A stretch of 64,000 nucleotides of DNA, taken from Sipunculus nudus (taxonomy: Eukaryota > Annelida > Sipuncula > Golfingiida > Sipunculidae). The notes beneath the pieces were generated by a model. The model did not search any database. It was not told the DNA's origin and worked only from the letters and a program-made list of their open reading frames with translations. Position numbers and translations under genes: made by a program. Positions 21,540-34,109 of this stretch are shown here, one piece after another (the stretch's first letter is position 1; every line of letters starts with the position of its first letter). The stretch spans positions 56,856,386 through 56,920,385 of the forward strand of contig CM049322.1 of assembly GCA_026874595.1 (NCBI GenBank). Reading direction: 5' to 3'.

Positions 21540-22890
21540 TCTGCAGACGCACAAAAAAAACATTAAATAGATTAAAAATATATATCTTCCATTATCTGGA
21601 AGAATATATAAAACAATACAAAATACCTAGCACTTATTTTGTTATATTTGCAATTATCAGCATTCTGATCAGTTGAACTGAAATGCTGTACCAATCTGTA
21701 TTAGTCAAACAGATAAATGATATGTCAGATGTGCATCAACGTAATTTGATATGCCGTTGTGCATGCAATAAAAATATTCATAAACGTTTCTGTTTCCTTT
21801 TTATTGACGATTTATTAAATATCATTTGAGACATAACGCTTCTTCTTTGACTCAAAAGGATATATATGTTGAAGCCCGCATAATGTCACATCCCGGTTAT
21901 TATCATAATTTATGCATGCACCGCCGACATGACAATAAGCGGGCTTGACTGTACTGTTAAACAGTAACGGGTCCACATATTCATCTATAAATGTTGTATA
22001 AAAATTTAAATGATCAAACTTACAGGATTAAAGATAATATAAACAAAAGTACACTTGTTCATAACCTTCATCAGCTGAGTGGAATCATGGTTAACAACTA
22101 TGTCAGCATGGTAACAGGTCGCCCTTGTCTCGCGTACAACAATCCATACGAAAGTAATAATAGTACTAATAACCCTAATCATAAATAGTTGTAAATTTTA
22201 GAATGCTCATACTCTGTTCAAAACAATAACACCAAACACATACATATATGAAAAAAAAATGCACAAACATCGTGAGTGTACCTGCCTACGTCTGTTAAAC
22301 TCGCATTCATGACATTAGCGAGCGAAAATAGGAACAGTGCACTCACACGAAACGGAAAAATATATCACCGGCTGGAATGGGTAGGGCTTCGGAAGCGAAT
22401 GTTTCGCTGGACCCACCATTCTATTATATTTCAGCCAATCAGAAACGCATAACATTAAAAGCTTACGGGGTATTTATTCGTTCATGCGTACCTGCATTAG
22501 CAATAAACAACGCACAGGTGCTTCCAAGAAAATCCCAACGGCCCGTTTGTCGCACGTATCAAAATAAGTTATGTAAAAAAACGTGTTGTAAATAACTGTG
22601 ATGTTCAATAACTATGACAATGTCAAATAGTATATAAATCTAATACATTCACATCAAGTCCTATGTAATTGATAGTATTAACCGATTCAAAATGAATATT
22701 CGGTACAAACTTTAAAGAGAATCCATACACAGTATGGCCAATTATTAAAATTGTTAAAGTTTATAACCTTATAATAATTTCAACAATGTTGAATGGTTCC
22801 CAAAAAGGTGCTTTCAGTTCACTAAATGTCTTTAGCCCTGAATGTCCACGTGCTTTCCGTCTATGATAAGTTTCCCCCGATAGAATGTTG
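21540..22890. other. Spacer between LINE ORF1 and ORF2
   Basis: About 1.35 kb without coding-like frames, unusually long for an L1-type inter-ORF spacer, so another insertion may lie here. A cagccaatcagaa sequence at about 22431-22443 matches a CCAAT (NF-Y) box, in a slightly GC-richer patch (22300-22590). Its relation to any gene is unknown. Confidence 0.4.
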
Positions 22891-22893
22891 CTT

Positions 22894-23753
22894 TCAGTCC
22901 GTCATTGTATGCTTCACGCATTTGCGGTAGGCCAGTCTTTTGAGATTATAGTCCGTCTTTGTTAGATCTTCAAAGATCTTTATTTGCCCGTCTCTGTTAA
23001 GCTGTGTTTTCGACGCTTCCAAAACTGCATTCTGGTCCATCCGTTTAACAAACTTCACAATAATATGGCGTTGTTTATTAGAAACAAATTTGCCAGTTCG
23101 GTGCGCATTTTCAATATTGCTTTCAATTTCCCTGACTGAGAGTTCTCCCAGTAACCGCTTTTCTGTTAACAGCCGAGCCGCTACTTTCACGCAATTTTCT
23201 CCTCTATCTTCACCAAGTCCCGCTATGCGGATATTAAATTATCTCAATACCTTTCCAATTGATTTATTTTTCTCCACATCTTTGTTTTTGTTTCTTTCAG
23301 TTCTCTTTATAGGTTTTCCTGAACTTTCTTGATACCGTTCACTTCTGATACTAATTTGGTTCTCTTCTGACATTTTTCAACCTTCTCTTTATACTCGTCT
23401 ATCTGGTTCTGTGAGAATTGAAGGCGTTGGGTCAACTGAAAGGCGTTATCGTCAGTGTTCTGCTTTAATTGCCTGAATTTTGTGTCAATTTCTTCACTGA
23501 GCGAAATTCTGAGCCTGTCTATGACACCAATAATAGTCTCTTTAAATATGTTTAGTTTCCTATCAATATCTGTATCTTGAAGAGAGCCAAGTTCACCTTC
23601 TGTCCGTCTTTGCTCCGCTTCCGCCATGACTGTCTCTGTGGACCTAGTCTCCCTTCTTGGTGAACAAGACCTTTCTTTTCTCTCATTTACAAAATATTTG
23701 TATAAACTATCCATTTGCTTGCTTTTCTGTAGCCTTTTATTCCTAGTTTCCAT
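22894..23753 (-). pseudogene. LINE ORF1-like protein (coiled coil plus RRM-type region), frameshifted
   Basis: Two minus-strand frames. The N-terminal one (23307-23753) starts METRNKRLQKSKQMDSLYKY and carries heptad-like, Glu/Gln/Lys-rich coiled-coil sequence. The second (22894-23190) contains IENAHRTGK followed by RHIIVKFVKRMD, the signature of L1 ORF1p (transposase_22-type) RNA-binding domains. A break lies between about 23190 and 23307. Confidence 0.75.
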
Positions 23754-23852
23754 TGACTATGGGAGATAATTTGAGGTAAATAAGTCCTTTCAATTTGCCC
23801 GGTCCGAGGCCCAAAAATACGTCCGTTTTTTTTTGCATGCCAACCGAAGTCC

Positions 23853-23954
23853 ACACTTCGATCAGTTGCTTATACTACAGAATGTGAAAAATTAGATAAA
23901 AGCCCTAATTTAAATATTGCGTACGAGGAAATTGTTGCGTATTAAACATATGAC
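23853..23954. repeat. Direct repeat of about 100 bp, right copy flanking a LINE
   Basis: Partner of 19401-19502, beginning acacttcgatcagttgctta and ending aacatatgac. Confidence 0.8.
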
Positions 23955-24178
23955 CCTTCGCGGGGCCGGTTTCTGCTCGTTGCCGTTTTAAATAAGGCAA
24001 AAAGTCATGAGAGGTCATCAGATTTGGAGTCTTTCCGATCTGATATCGTCATATTGGTGCAAACAATGACACTGGGTGGCATACAATACCGGTTCCAACA
24101 AATGTCTTGCCAGTTCTCAATAAAAAGGGTTATGCCTTCATGGGACGTCAGTCAGAATCGTTGACGGCCATCATTTGC

Positions 24179-24181
<3 letters not shown>

Positions 24182-24225
<44 letters not shown>
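24182..24225. repeat. (TA)n microsatellite
   Basis: Pure TA dinucleotide run. Confidence 0.95.
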
Positions 24226-24226
<1 letters not shown>

Positions 24227-25969
24227 CGCGGTCTGACCATATAGGTTCAGGTCCACCACGGAAGAAAAAAGATGCCAGTTTTTTTTGTTTTTTTTTTACC
24301 GTATATTGACCTGAAAATGTACAGAATCTTTAGCGAACTGCACAGTTGTATGACATGAGCTGGTCTCATTAGAGAAAGGTAACAATATAATACCTAATAA
24401 TAAAATTTACTATAATGAATGACAATAATATATTGAAAATATGAATTTGACCATTCCTATGCAGTGAGTGTTTCCGCTAAAGCTTCACGTAAGGTGATTT
24501 CAGTGTTATTTTATTCTAAAAGTGACATTCTCGATTTAATAAGTTATTATGAAGGGAGATGGCTTTTGATCGAAATAAACAATGTTGTGCGGAGGTTGTG
24601 TACTGTACTGGAGTAATGAAAATAAGAACTATGTTTTTTTTTTGTCCAATTCATGGGAAACCTGTAGTGATTTTTATGATATTGTGATGTCCTGAACAAT
24701 ACGTCTTTAATAACCTTATCCTGTTTATATTACTTGACATTAAATATTATATTCGATACTCATATTTATGCGGTTTGGCCTATCCATCACCGCCCTAAGT
24801 TGTATTAGCGGATGTGAACTAACAGAAGCTGAGTATTTTGACGCGCCCGCCCTTTTCATGTCAAACAGCTGGGTAAAATATATTTGTACGATGTCCTACC
24901 TTTAGATCAGCTAATCAGTCCTGTTCGTTTAATTCTAAACAAATATCAGAGACACATGAGAATCATAACGTTTTTTTAATTTACCGAGCGCTTTTTAAAG
25001 ATCAGAGATCCAATGACCTTTGTGTTTGTTTAGGATTAGGACCTACCTCTCTCGGAGGGGAAAAGTTCCGACAAGGTAGTGCCATGTTCATTCCGAATTT
25101 CATTTCTTAGGGACACAGCTGTGAGTAAATACGTCTACTTTTTATACGTTTTACGTTAGTTTCTGAAATATAATGCCTTGTTCTGCCATCCTTAAACATG
25201 TTAAACAGCCATATATGCGTGAAAATGTCGACGTGATACTTTTCCTGAGATGATAGCTTTATTTACTTATTTTCAAGTTTGAATATGTAACGGAACCTAC
25301 AAAAGTAGTTGCCAGCCGTTTCACTAGGTGGCGACTGTGAGGTGCAGCCCAAAAGAATTATCTGAGGGTCAGCCAAATGGCAGCATCGACTGACCGAAAG
25401 GCGGATATAAGCTTAAATAAGTTCATTTAAATTTTGCCAGATGGCGGCACATATTCTGCAATCATTCTTTTTTAGTGAAATTTTTTCTTATATGTAAAGC
25501 AATAAAGTAGGAACATGTTATCTTTATTGTGATTCAAATATCAGAAACGAAGGTTGTATAGGGCGCATAGGTACACGTGAACACTGGAAATTTAACGCGT
25601 GGGTGATCACATAAGCTTGCGTCACTCGTGAACCCGAGCCGTGTGTATTTCAATAACACAGGGTTAGTTGGTTTATGGCCTGCGCCTCGTGCGGGACTTT
25701 GCACCTATTTCATTTTGAAGTCTAAATAAATAATATCGCTGAAAGTAAATTTAATATGGGGTAGATTACCCTACCCTCCCACCCTGGAACTATGTGTGTC
25801 GGATGATTATCATATGTTATATATTTATCTTGTGATAATTATGTCATTGATTGGTGTTATTTCATGTTGATTGCCTTGCATTGCACCGATTCGCAAATTT
25901 AGTCTGCATAATGTTTCGCAATAAACCAGGGTACCCCCAAGGTTCAGTCGTTTATTATTATTTAAATAT

Positions 25970-26222
25970 TAATAAGACCACATGGTCTTATTGTGCCTAG
26001 CCACATGGTAACATACCCATTTCTAAACCGTTTAAACAATCATATTTACCCCACGGAATTTATTTTAAACAGCCACGTGGTAATAATAATAATAATATAT
26101 ACCTTTTCTAATCTGGCTATATAACCTGGCTATATGGTCCTATTTAGCCACGTGGTTTTAAATTAAACATCCACATGGACACACATTTTCTCACCTGGCT
26201 AACCTTTAGCCACGTAGTTCGA
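25970..26222. repeat. Cluster of dispersed gccacatgg/gccacgtgg motifs
   Basis: Six near-copies of an (a/g)(g/c/t)ccac(a/g)tgg motif occur in about 250 bp: gaccacatggtc, agccacatggta, agccacgtggta, agccacgtggtt, atccacatggac and agccacgtagtt. cctggct words are interspersed. The cluster lies 3' of the minus-strand Gypsy integrase and could be part of its degraded LTR. The sites are E-box-like (CACGTG), but function is not shown. Confidence 0.6.
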
Positions 26223-26339
26223 TATCAAGCATCCAAGCTAATCCCCTTCTTCAAGGGATAACCCTTTTATTTTCTGATCATATCTCGCTTTGTGATGCAA
26301 TTTTCCCTAAGAAATATTTTTGAGCTTATGATAAGGTTG

Positions 26340-27200
26340 CTTTAGTTTCTCTTACAAAGTCTTAATAGAATTTGCAGTGATCATTCACACCCTGACTTTC
26401 CTCGTTTAAGCCCACAATGAAGTCGAGAGGAAGCCGTGGGTGTCGCCCGTACACAAGGTAAAAGGGCAAAAAGCCTGTGGACACATGTCTGGTACAATAA
26501 TACGCATAAGTGAGTGCATTTAATTGAATTTTCAAATCTGCCTTTTGAGTTGGTTCTTAGCCCAACATGTCCATTAAAGAACGGTTTAACCGTTCATGCT
26601 GCCCGTTTCCCATTGGATGATATGAGGTTTTGTTTGATTTGGAAATTCCAGCGAGGGAACATAATTCTCTCATCAGTTTCCTTTCAAAATTACGTCCTTG
26701 GTCAGAGTGTAAACGCTCTGATAAACCATAATGGCAATGGCAATGATTGTTGGGATTTGCATGTGAAATCCCAAGCAAATTTGGCAAAATGGTCAGTTTC
26801 AGTTTGGACATTTTCTAAATTACCTATGCAGGGTTCCAGGGTAAGATAATTTATGCAAACAATTCTAATGGAGCTGAAGAATGAATATTTACCGGAGGTG
26901 GTCGCTTATTGGCTGGAGATTTATTCCTCACACCTAGGGAGGGTGAAGAAATACTGATTAACATTCTTTGGACATTAGAGGCCAGAGATACCTATGCAGA
27001 GCTTATTGAATGGTTCTATTCTGCCCCAAATGCCCAAGCAGGTCATGGAAACCCTGTAAGGTCAGGGCACGTAGTGCTCTGGGCAAAACAATATGGAATG
27101 ATTCAGCGCCACCTATAACTTATTTTCTGCAAAGGGTATCTTGACAAAGAGTACAATTTTATAGATGGCGTTTGAAATACCTCAAATCTTTCAGACTTTC
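26340..27200 (-). pseudogene. Gypsy integrase, degraded
   Basis: Fragments in several minus-strand frames. LGHLGQNRTI and LHRYLWPLM resemble the zinc-binding N-terminal region. HSDQGRNFE holds the second acidic residue, and SYHPMGNGQHERLNRSL holds the catalytic glutamate of the DDE core. A further fragment with GRHPRLPLD matches the segment after the core. The first catalytic Asp region was not located clearly. Confidence 0.7.
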
Positions 27201-27366
27201 TGCCTTTATGTTATGTCCCGTTTCCAAAGAATGTATTACCTGTTTAATCACGGGGTCTTTAAGCTGTTCTTCTCTTATGTTAAAAGGGGCGTCTGGTAGA
27301 TCAGGATCTAGCCTAGGATTTTAGCCGAATAGGGACATGTCCGTATGAACGCCAATAACACTTGGT

Positions 27367-27854
27367 TTATTGGGTCTGGCATATAGCTTTAACCATATCC
27401 CTAGACAAAACATCCGTATTATCCAGAGAATCGGCATCGCATGTTCTGGACAGGACATCCGCATCAACATTTTTCTTTCCGGATCTAATATCAACATTAA
27501 TATAAAAATCCGCTAAGGCAGCTACCCATCTCTGTTCTGTAGCATCGGGTGGTACCGATGAGAGTACGTAACATAAGGGATTGTTATCCGTTTTGACGGT
27601 AATTTCCCCTCCCCCTACAGAATAGTCAGTCACGGAATTTATCTGTGACGGCCCACTTGAGAACTAAAAATTCCAGCTTGTAGGCCGGGTAGTTTGTTCT
27701 GACTACTGGCATACGCGATGGGGTGTAATTTGCCCTCACGCTGCTTGAAAAACATCGCACCTAAGCCCGATTTAGCCGCATCAGTGTGTAATACAAACGG
27801 CTTGGAGAAGTCGGTAAATGACAGGACGGGTGCCGTACAAGGTAACGCGATCAA
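27367..27854 (-). pseudogene. Gypsy RNase H domain, in two fragments
   Basis: The fragment at 27639-27854 contains KPFVLHTDAAKSGLGAMFFK and PIAYASSQ, the start of a Gypsy-type RNase H. The fragment at 27367-27633 contains EITVKTDNNPLCYVLSS and DIRSGKKNVDADVLSR, its second half. A frame break separates them. Confidence 0.8.
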
Positions 27855-28165
27855 CTATTCGAATGCCTTTTGTTGCTTTTTAACCCAAATGAAAGCATTG
27901 CCATGCAGATGGTTTAACCTTCTTGCCTTTTTTTCAGGTTTTCGCCTTTGAGCAAAACGCTGGACGAACTTGCGATAGAAGCTGGCGAAACCGAGAAAGC
28001 GCCGTACTTCGTGGACCGAGCTGAGATCTGGCCATTGTTTTAAAGCTTCTGTTTTCTCTGGGTCAGTGTGAATATCCTCTTGTGAAACGACATGGCCCAG
28101 ATATTCAACTTTTAGCTTTAAATGCATATTTGTTTGTATCCGAAAGTCAATTTTGCCTAGAAAAT
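27855..28165 (-). pseudogene. Gypsy reverse transcriptase, C-terminal end
   Basis: Contains VEYLGHVVSQ, EALKQWPDLSSVHEVRRFLG and FASFYRKFVQRFA, the thumb/connection region typical of Ty3/Gypsy. The palm with the YxDD motif is missing; sequence past about 28170 is not RT. Confidence 0.8.
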
Positions 28166-28534
28166 AATACTAATTTGTCATGAATAAAGATTTGGCCCAA
28201 GTCACGAACTTCCCCGACTGCTACTGCCACGGAAATGATGGGTTCATAGAGTTCAACAAATAACTAATTAATTATGCAATTACGCATAGCTGATCGTCTT
28301 GGGTGGTAAATGTAGTCTAAGTAGTATATCATCAATCTATATTGTCACATAACATATTATCAATTTGTAGTCAGTCAATAATATTTGAATTTATTTTTCA
28401 TAAAATTCCAATGTGCCATGGCTAAAATATTAAATATATTATCCAAACGATTAGTTGATACTGATAATTGTGATAACTAGCTGTATACTTATAAGTAAAA
28501 TTAATTAATGTTAAAAAGGAGCACATTATATGAA

Positions 28535-28744
28535 TTAAGAAGGGGCGATAGAACCCGCTTGTGAGCTTCCCATACCTATAGGGAAATAATGAGTGCAGTA
28601 ACCGTTGTATTCCTTAATGTAATACTCTTCTCCAAGGCCGAACCGAATTTTAAAAGATGGAATATCAACTTGTATTGGTTCAGGTTTGAAATTTCTTAAT
28701 CCTTCAAAATGAAATTTCTTTGTAGGATATTTCGAAGGAATTTC
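28535..28744 (-). CDS. Unidentified coding-like fragment (possible terminal exon or orphan fragment)
   Basis: Read on the minus strand from 28744, an open frame of about 69 codons runs to a TAA at 28535-28537. It includes KFHFEGLRNFKPEPIQVDIP, FKIRFGLGEEYYIKEYNGY and HYFPIGMGSSQAGSIAPS. Composition looks protein-like and unlike the surrounding AT-rich sequence, but there is no start codon near the beginning. The nearest acceptor (tttacag) is followed directly by an in-frame TAA. It could be a decayed terminal exon. Family not recognised. Confidence 0.35.
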   Translation of the reverse strand, partial: EIPSKYPTKKFHFEGLRNFKPEPIQVDIPSFKIRFGLGEEYYIKEYNGYCTHYFPIGMGSSQAGSIAPS

Positions 28745-30519
28745 AATTTACTGTAAAGTTCTATTCAGTTCATATTTCTACCAGCTACTAAAAACAAAAG
28801 TTTTTTTTTTAATACGTAATGTAACATTTTCTCATATTATAGTTGATATATACACATTTTTAATCCAGCCTTATCGAGGGCTTAGAGGCTCAACATTTAC
28901 ACAATCATACACTGCGCATGCCTTTATTTGCAATCCCTGTCGCAGTAACAAAAAAGCACAGATGAAATACAAAAGAATTATTTTCAAGGAGAAAAAAATT
29001 ATGAAAATACCTGATATCCGTTACTTGATCATGTTAATTTGTTAAAAAGGCATTTAAAATCGGCATCTTGGCTTATCGCGTGACTGAAATGTAGCAAAAA
29101 AGCAAAAAAGCGTAGCTCTTTTAACTTCAGTTAAATCACACAAATACATTACAAAGCAGCCAGTATGGAAAACTATACCTAAGGTATACAGTACAATATA
29201 CACTGTTAAACACTTTACATTTTCAAAATAGGATCCGTCATTTTAAGAGTCGAGAGCACAAATACATGTCTTCATCTCGTGAGAGAAATCGCATCGCTTC
29301 ATGAACTGTTGTAGAGGATCATCAAGGCAAAATATGGCTGAGTTTAGCATAGGGTTAAAGCTTTAATTTCAAGACGATTTATGTATCGTGTTCATGTTGG
29401 GTTTAACTGTTGGAAAAGAAGATCAAGCAGTTTACTAGTTTTCAGTTACATAGGCTCCAGCCATTTTTATGATATTAAAATCTTATTCTCAAAATCTTCA
29501 ATATTATTTATCATTTTTCTTTCACTGTTCTTTTAACTGAATATGTTTGCAGTTATTCCCTGGCTGACTGGTGTGTTGTCTCAGTTTGACAATGTTCAGA
29601 TTTGTCCCAATGTGACAGTGGTTCATATTGACATTTTATATATAAAATTCTGTCACAGCTTACTATACCCCTTTGATATAAGTACACATATAGTGCTCCG
29701 CTTTTCTGTCTCAAGAAAACATACTTAGAACAACAAAGTTCTTGTACTTATGCAAATAACCATACCCTGCTCTGTGAAGGTGATTTATATTATAATTCAT
29801 TTATGAAATGGTAAATGCACTTTTAACTTCGAAGCATATATTATCCGATCAGATGTAGATATGGTTGTAGTTGTCTCAATAATAAATTACATAGTTGGGG
29901 ATTTGCTAGATATATGGTGCAAAAATATATTCGGATAGGGAAAAAATATTCCAATTAATACTGAATATCATTAATATCCACATACGTTTTCTAAAATTAG
30001 TCAATGATTGATCCATAGATAGCTGGCTTACGAGCCTATATATAAGTATAATACTGTGTCTCTGATATCCTGGCCCGTTCAATGTACTTGCCTGATGGGA
30101 AATGATATAGTTATGTATCACATACCATTTTTTGGTAAGAGGTGTATTGTCATGTTGACATACATAAACCTTAACAAATCCTTAATGGCATGAGAAAATG
30201 AGGCATTCTCAGATCAACTTAACATCCTTCCGGCAATGATTAACACAGCTTTTTCCCGGCCATAATTACCACAAAACATGGAGGCACATGCGTGATGTGC
30301 AACATCATAATAACTAGGCAGATGCTATTTTTCCCTTTGCTTCATGTCCTCATATTTAGAACACCCGGATTAGTTATAGCACCTGTTATCGGCATTTAAA
30401 AATTGTCGAGCAAGCCGAAACATATGCAGGACGGTAAATAAGTAGCGTCAGTGAAAGATAACTAAATTATAAACAATAACGGTCCATTGTTTAACTTTAA
30501 TAATCAGATCTGTGTTATT

Positions 30520-30645
30520 TTTTATGGGGATGGACATACAGAGGGCAGTTATATTATTTACCCTTGAATGCAATGTTTTTTTTTATAGAGATGGACATAC
30601 AGAGGGCAGTTATATTATTTACCCTTGAATGCAATGTTATTCATT
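30520..30645. repeat. Tandem duplication, about 61-bp period
   Basis: The segment tggacatacagagggcagtt through gaatgcaatgtt occurs twice in direct orientation, at about 30531 and 30592. The shared part is nearly identical, so the event is recent. Confidence 0.85.
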
Positions 30646-31499
30646 TCCGCAGACATGTTAAATATGCAAATACTACCAGCGTACTGGTTGACATTATTGT
30701 TCTATTCATTATTCCAGTTACAGCTGGTCTTCAGCAAATGTTCATAAATCAACAGGACACCCTGCTGAAAATGGCACAATGCCTATGTATAAAAATGTAT
30801 GTTTTTGTATTATGTATTACACCAATACAGAAAGTACCAATACAAAAATCTTCCACATATTTTATGATTCATTATAGAGAATGAAAACACAACCATATTA
30901 GCACCCTTTACCAAATTTTCTAACAAGATATTGACTTATAATTGGGTAAACTGCAGCCGAAATCAAGAGTGCACTTGACCATTAAAATCGGTGTGATTAT
31001 TAATTGACGTGTTTGCAAACCAGATAAGGAAGTACATTTATTTATTTAATAAATGATAAATCGGGACTATACAGCTCTTCCAATAGGTCCACCCTCCGGA
31101 ATATCCCCAGCTTTTGCTGAATTCTTTTGAAAGAGCTAACTAATTAAGTAACTTGCAAAACATTCAAATTCTTCAGGAATGTACACAAGAGCACATGCCT
31201 CAAAATATAAAGTGTTCGAATGACAATCGGAATGCCGTTATAACTGTCATTTAATAATATTGGACTAAATCCACACTGTTTAAACGGTGTTGTGGTTTGG
31301 CATGTTTTAATCTTACAAGCCAATGCGCATAAAAAGGGCAACGTGGACATGACACCTGATGTTTGTGATTATCCCATTTAGCAATCTTATGAAATATCAG
31401 TCCCCAAAAGAGACAGATATTGGTATGTGGGCCTACAAACTCTGTGCGGATTCGGTAGACAGAAAGACAGGCAGGTAGGCAATTGCAACTTATTTTAGT

Positions 31500-32110
31500 T
31501 AATTACAGGTTAGTTTTCAATTTTCTTGAGATATAAAAAAAATCATTATTTATAAATACCTTCTTTGTCGCATAATCTCTGCAACTTCAAGAGTTCTTTT
31601 ATGCTGAACAGGTGACACCCAGGGCTTATACTGCATCATATGTTAAATGATCTTGTAAAAAGACAACACCGAGAGTATAACTCCATTACATACAGTTATG
31701 TTGGTGAGATGCAGGCAACTTACAATAGGATGCTTGTAAAGAGATGTTACGGGAACATTTTTTTTGTGGTGTTTAGTTATTTATCAGATAAAGAAAAGTT
31801 TTGCCTATAGTAAAAATTAAATTTCTGTAAATTTATATACATCTACATTTTTTTAGGGATAGTTCAATGTTTAATGTTATGGGAGCATAAACGTTTATAC
31901 ATATTTAAGTTGTATAATATCCTTGTATATAATTATGCCTTCAGGCATACCGTGTATGGGTGGTTCTTTATCCCTCATAATGAATAGAAATTATTTGTCC
32001 AAGTCATTCCATATGTGTGTTATTGAAACTAATCATGTAAGTTTACGTTTGATGCGTTGCAAGTAAGATCATGACAGTTTAACATTGACTCCATAATTAC
32101 ATTGACCACT
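31500..32110 (+). pseudogene. Remnant of an Ig-array unit (non-coding upstream part)
   Basis: This segment resembles the non-coding upstream parts of units A (from about 37.57 kb) and B (from about 44.6 kb): taccttctttgtcgcataat aligns with ataccttctcaatcgcaaag. Further along, aagttgtataatat and aagtcattccatatgtgt recur at about 38.03-38.15 kb, with a similar block at about 45.04-45.15 kb. No Ig exon follows. Confidence 0.5.
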
Positions 32111-34109
32111 TACAACACGTTTTTAATTGTGTTGACAGGAAAGACAGCTTTTAATGTATTTGTAAGCTATATGACGTTTTATATACTTTAAACAAATAAA
32201 AACAAGGAGGAATTTTAGGTTGCTATTGTGTTTATTATTTTTTGAACATAATAAGCTAACGTTACTGAAGTTCACATGAGAATATAACAAACATCACGTT
32301 TATTAGTGACATTCTATATTCGTATGCGACATTCACTTAGGACATCTTCTCTTGTCATATGTTTGGCCTCATAGGCACCCCGCATAACGCAGGCAAACAA
32401 AACTTTGTTCCTGTGTTGCACTCACGTAACTGTGAATTTCTGTAAAGAAAGCCGACCAGCAGGTTTTACGGCTGGACAGCGTGGATTCACCTCGGCTATT
32501 CCCTTGGAAAATTCTTATTCCCTTCGGGGCTGCAATTGGTTATGCGGATAACACAGTTACTGGAAAATACCACATTAATTAGCACATTCGACATTTACAT
32601 GCAAAAATCGAATAGCACACAAACAGCGAGATATAATATTCGCTTGCAAAATTCCAGGAGAACTATCGGCGCTCGGTTAGTCCTTCATACTGAACAAAGT
32701 GAATGCTTAAATATTAAGGTATGATGGGTCATAACCTTTGACATTTGAGGAAAGCTATCCAAATAATTTAACCCGTTCAACATCTCTGAGTTCAACTCGT
32801 ACTTTGACTTGCTCAACAGACACTGAAAAACACCGGGAATCCCACCTATATTCCTGTGCTGCGTTTTGTGTGTTTTTTTTCCCTTACACACATATAATCC
32901 TGACCCCCTGAAAACCGCCTGTGCCGATCTACGAACGCCTAAAGTATTCCCTGAATTTCAAAGTCTAATATCATTTGTGTGACATTCGATATTCGCATGC
33001 GAATGTAGCTTGTATGTGTGTGTGAAATTTGCATGCGAAAGTTGAATGTCACTGGTATGATTGGTAATTGTTCCTAAGGATTCTGGGTAATAATGCATGT
33101 GTAACAAACATACGAGGTGCAATTTTAAATTCATACTGGATGCATTAAACAAATCATTTTGAAGTAAATTTAAATATTCAATATCATATATCGAATAAAG
33201 TCCCAACATGGATGTTATTCTTGGAAGGTGGTACGTTTTATTTCTTGGAATTCATTCATTAATACATTTATTAAATTTTAATGCATTAAATAAAGCACTG
33301 TTGCGGTTGAATAAAGTTTGGAAAACTACATGTGTGACAATTCCTCAAATTCTGTAGGTCTATTATCAATAAAAGGGTGAGGAATGTGAAACTACTCAGC
33401 CTGGTCGTGTATATCTATGACTTATCAAGGAAAAGGTGTCATGATTGAGTATGTAGAACTACTATTTTTACATCTGTGTTTATTTATCTGATCCCTCAGG
33501 GTATGATGAAGTATCAAAACTGTTTCGATTGAAGTAACTCATATTCGTGCTGTGATTTTATTCAATATATAATTGGGCTTGTTTGTGTGTAACAGTGTGT
33601 GGTAGAAGATACTTTCAAAGCCATCGCCCACAAACTTGGATCTGTGATAAACAAAGCTTTATGCAATGTATTGTTAAAAAACAAAAATATCTCCTTCAAA
33701 CACATTTTATTTTATGTTTTCAGGAAAAGAGAAACGTATCTGCTTACAGTAAATATATCCATCTTGAGAATTTATTTAATAATACTTGAACATCTTCAAT
33801 TTAAAATGCTTTATTTAATATATTCAGAATTAATAACCTTTTTTACTTCCCATAATGTTATTGTTGAGATTTAATTCAAAATAAGTTTTCAACTTGAAAT
33901 GTCTATTAGACATGCGTTGAGACAGAGAACCATTTGGTACAATTGCCAATCATAGCAGTACAGATCCCATTTTTGATTTATACTGGTACGATTGGTCTCG
34001 TCCTAAACTCATATACTTACAAACACCGAGCTTAGTGGACATATCGAACGTGATATAAGTTATAACTTGTATGATGCATAAAATATGTAGACATGTTTTG
34101 ATTCATTAT
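32111..34109. other. Intergenic region within the Ig array
   Basis: No exon or element recognised. Open frames here (for example 33599-33874) are AT-rich and lack recognisable motifs. Confidence 0.4.

Larger units (their letters stand above)
19503..23852 (-). mobile_element. L1/Tx1-like non-LTR retrotransposon, decayed
   Basis: Minus-strand element with an ORF1-like region (22894-23753), then, after about 1.35 kb, an ORF2-like region (about 21530-19598) containing an AP-type endonuclease and part of a reverse transcriptase. The RT ends after the RGxRQGDPLSP motif; the YxDD motif and C-terminal part are absent, so the element is 3'-deleted rather than the usual 5'-truncated. Many frameshifts are present. 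Confidence 0.75.
23955..26329. other. Intergenic region
   Basis: No gene recognised. It has a (TA)n tract (24182-24225), a homopurine/homopyrimidine patch near 24265-24300, CTCF-like cactaggtggcg (25322-25334) and ccagatggcgg (near 25438), and the CACATGG/CACGTGG motif cluster described separately. Confidence 0.45.
26330..28170 (-). mobile_element. Ty3/Gypsy pol fragment, truncated at both ends
   Basis: Minus-strand order, from high to low coordinates: end of reverse transcriptase, RNase H, integrase zinc-binding region, integrase core. This RT-RNH-INT order defines Ty3/Gypsy-type pol. Frames are broken several times. No gag or protease and no convincing pair of LTRs is seen. Confidence 0.8.
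28171..31490. other. Intergenic region left of the Ig array
   Basis: No gene recognised apart from the coding-like fragment at 28535-28744 and the tandem duplication at 30520-30645. Remaining sequence is AT-rich. Confidence 0.45.
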
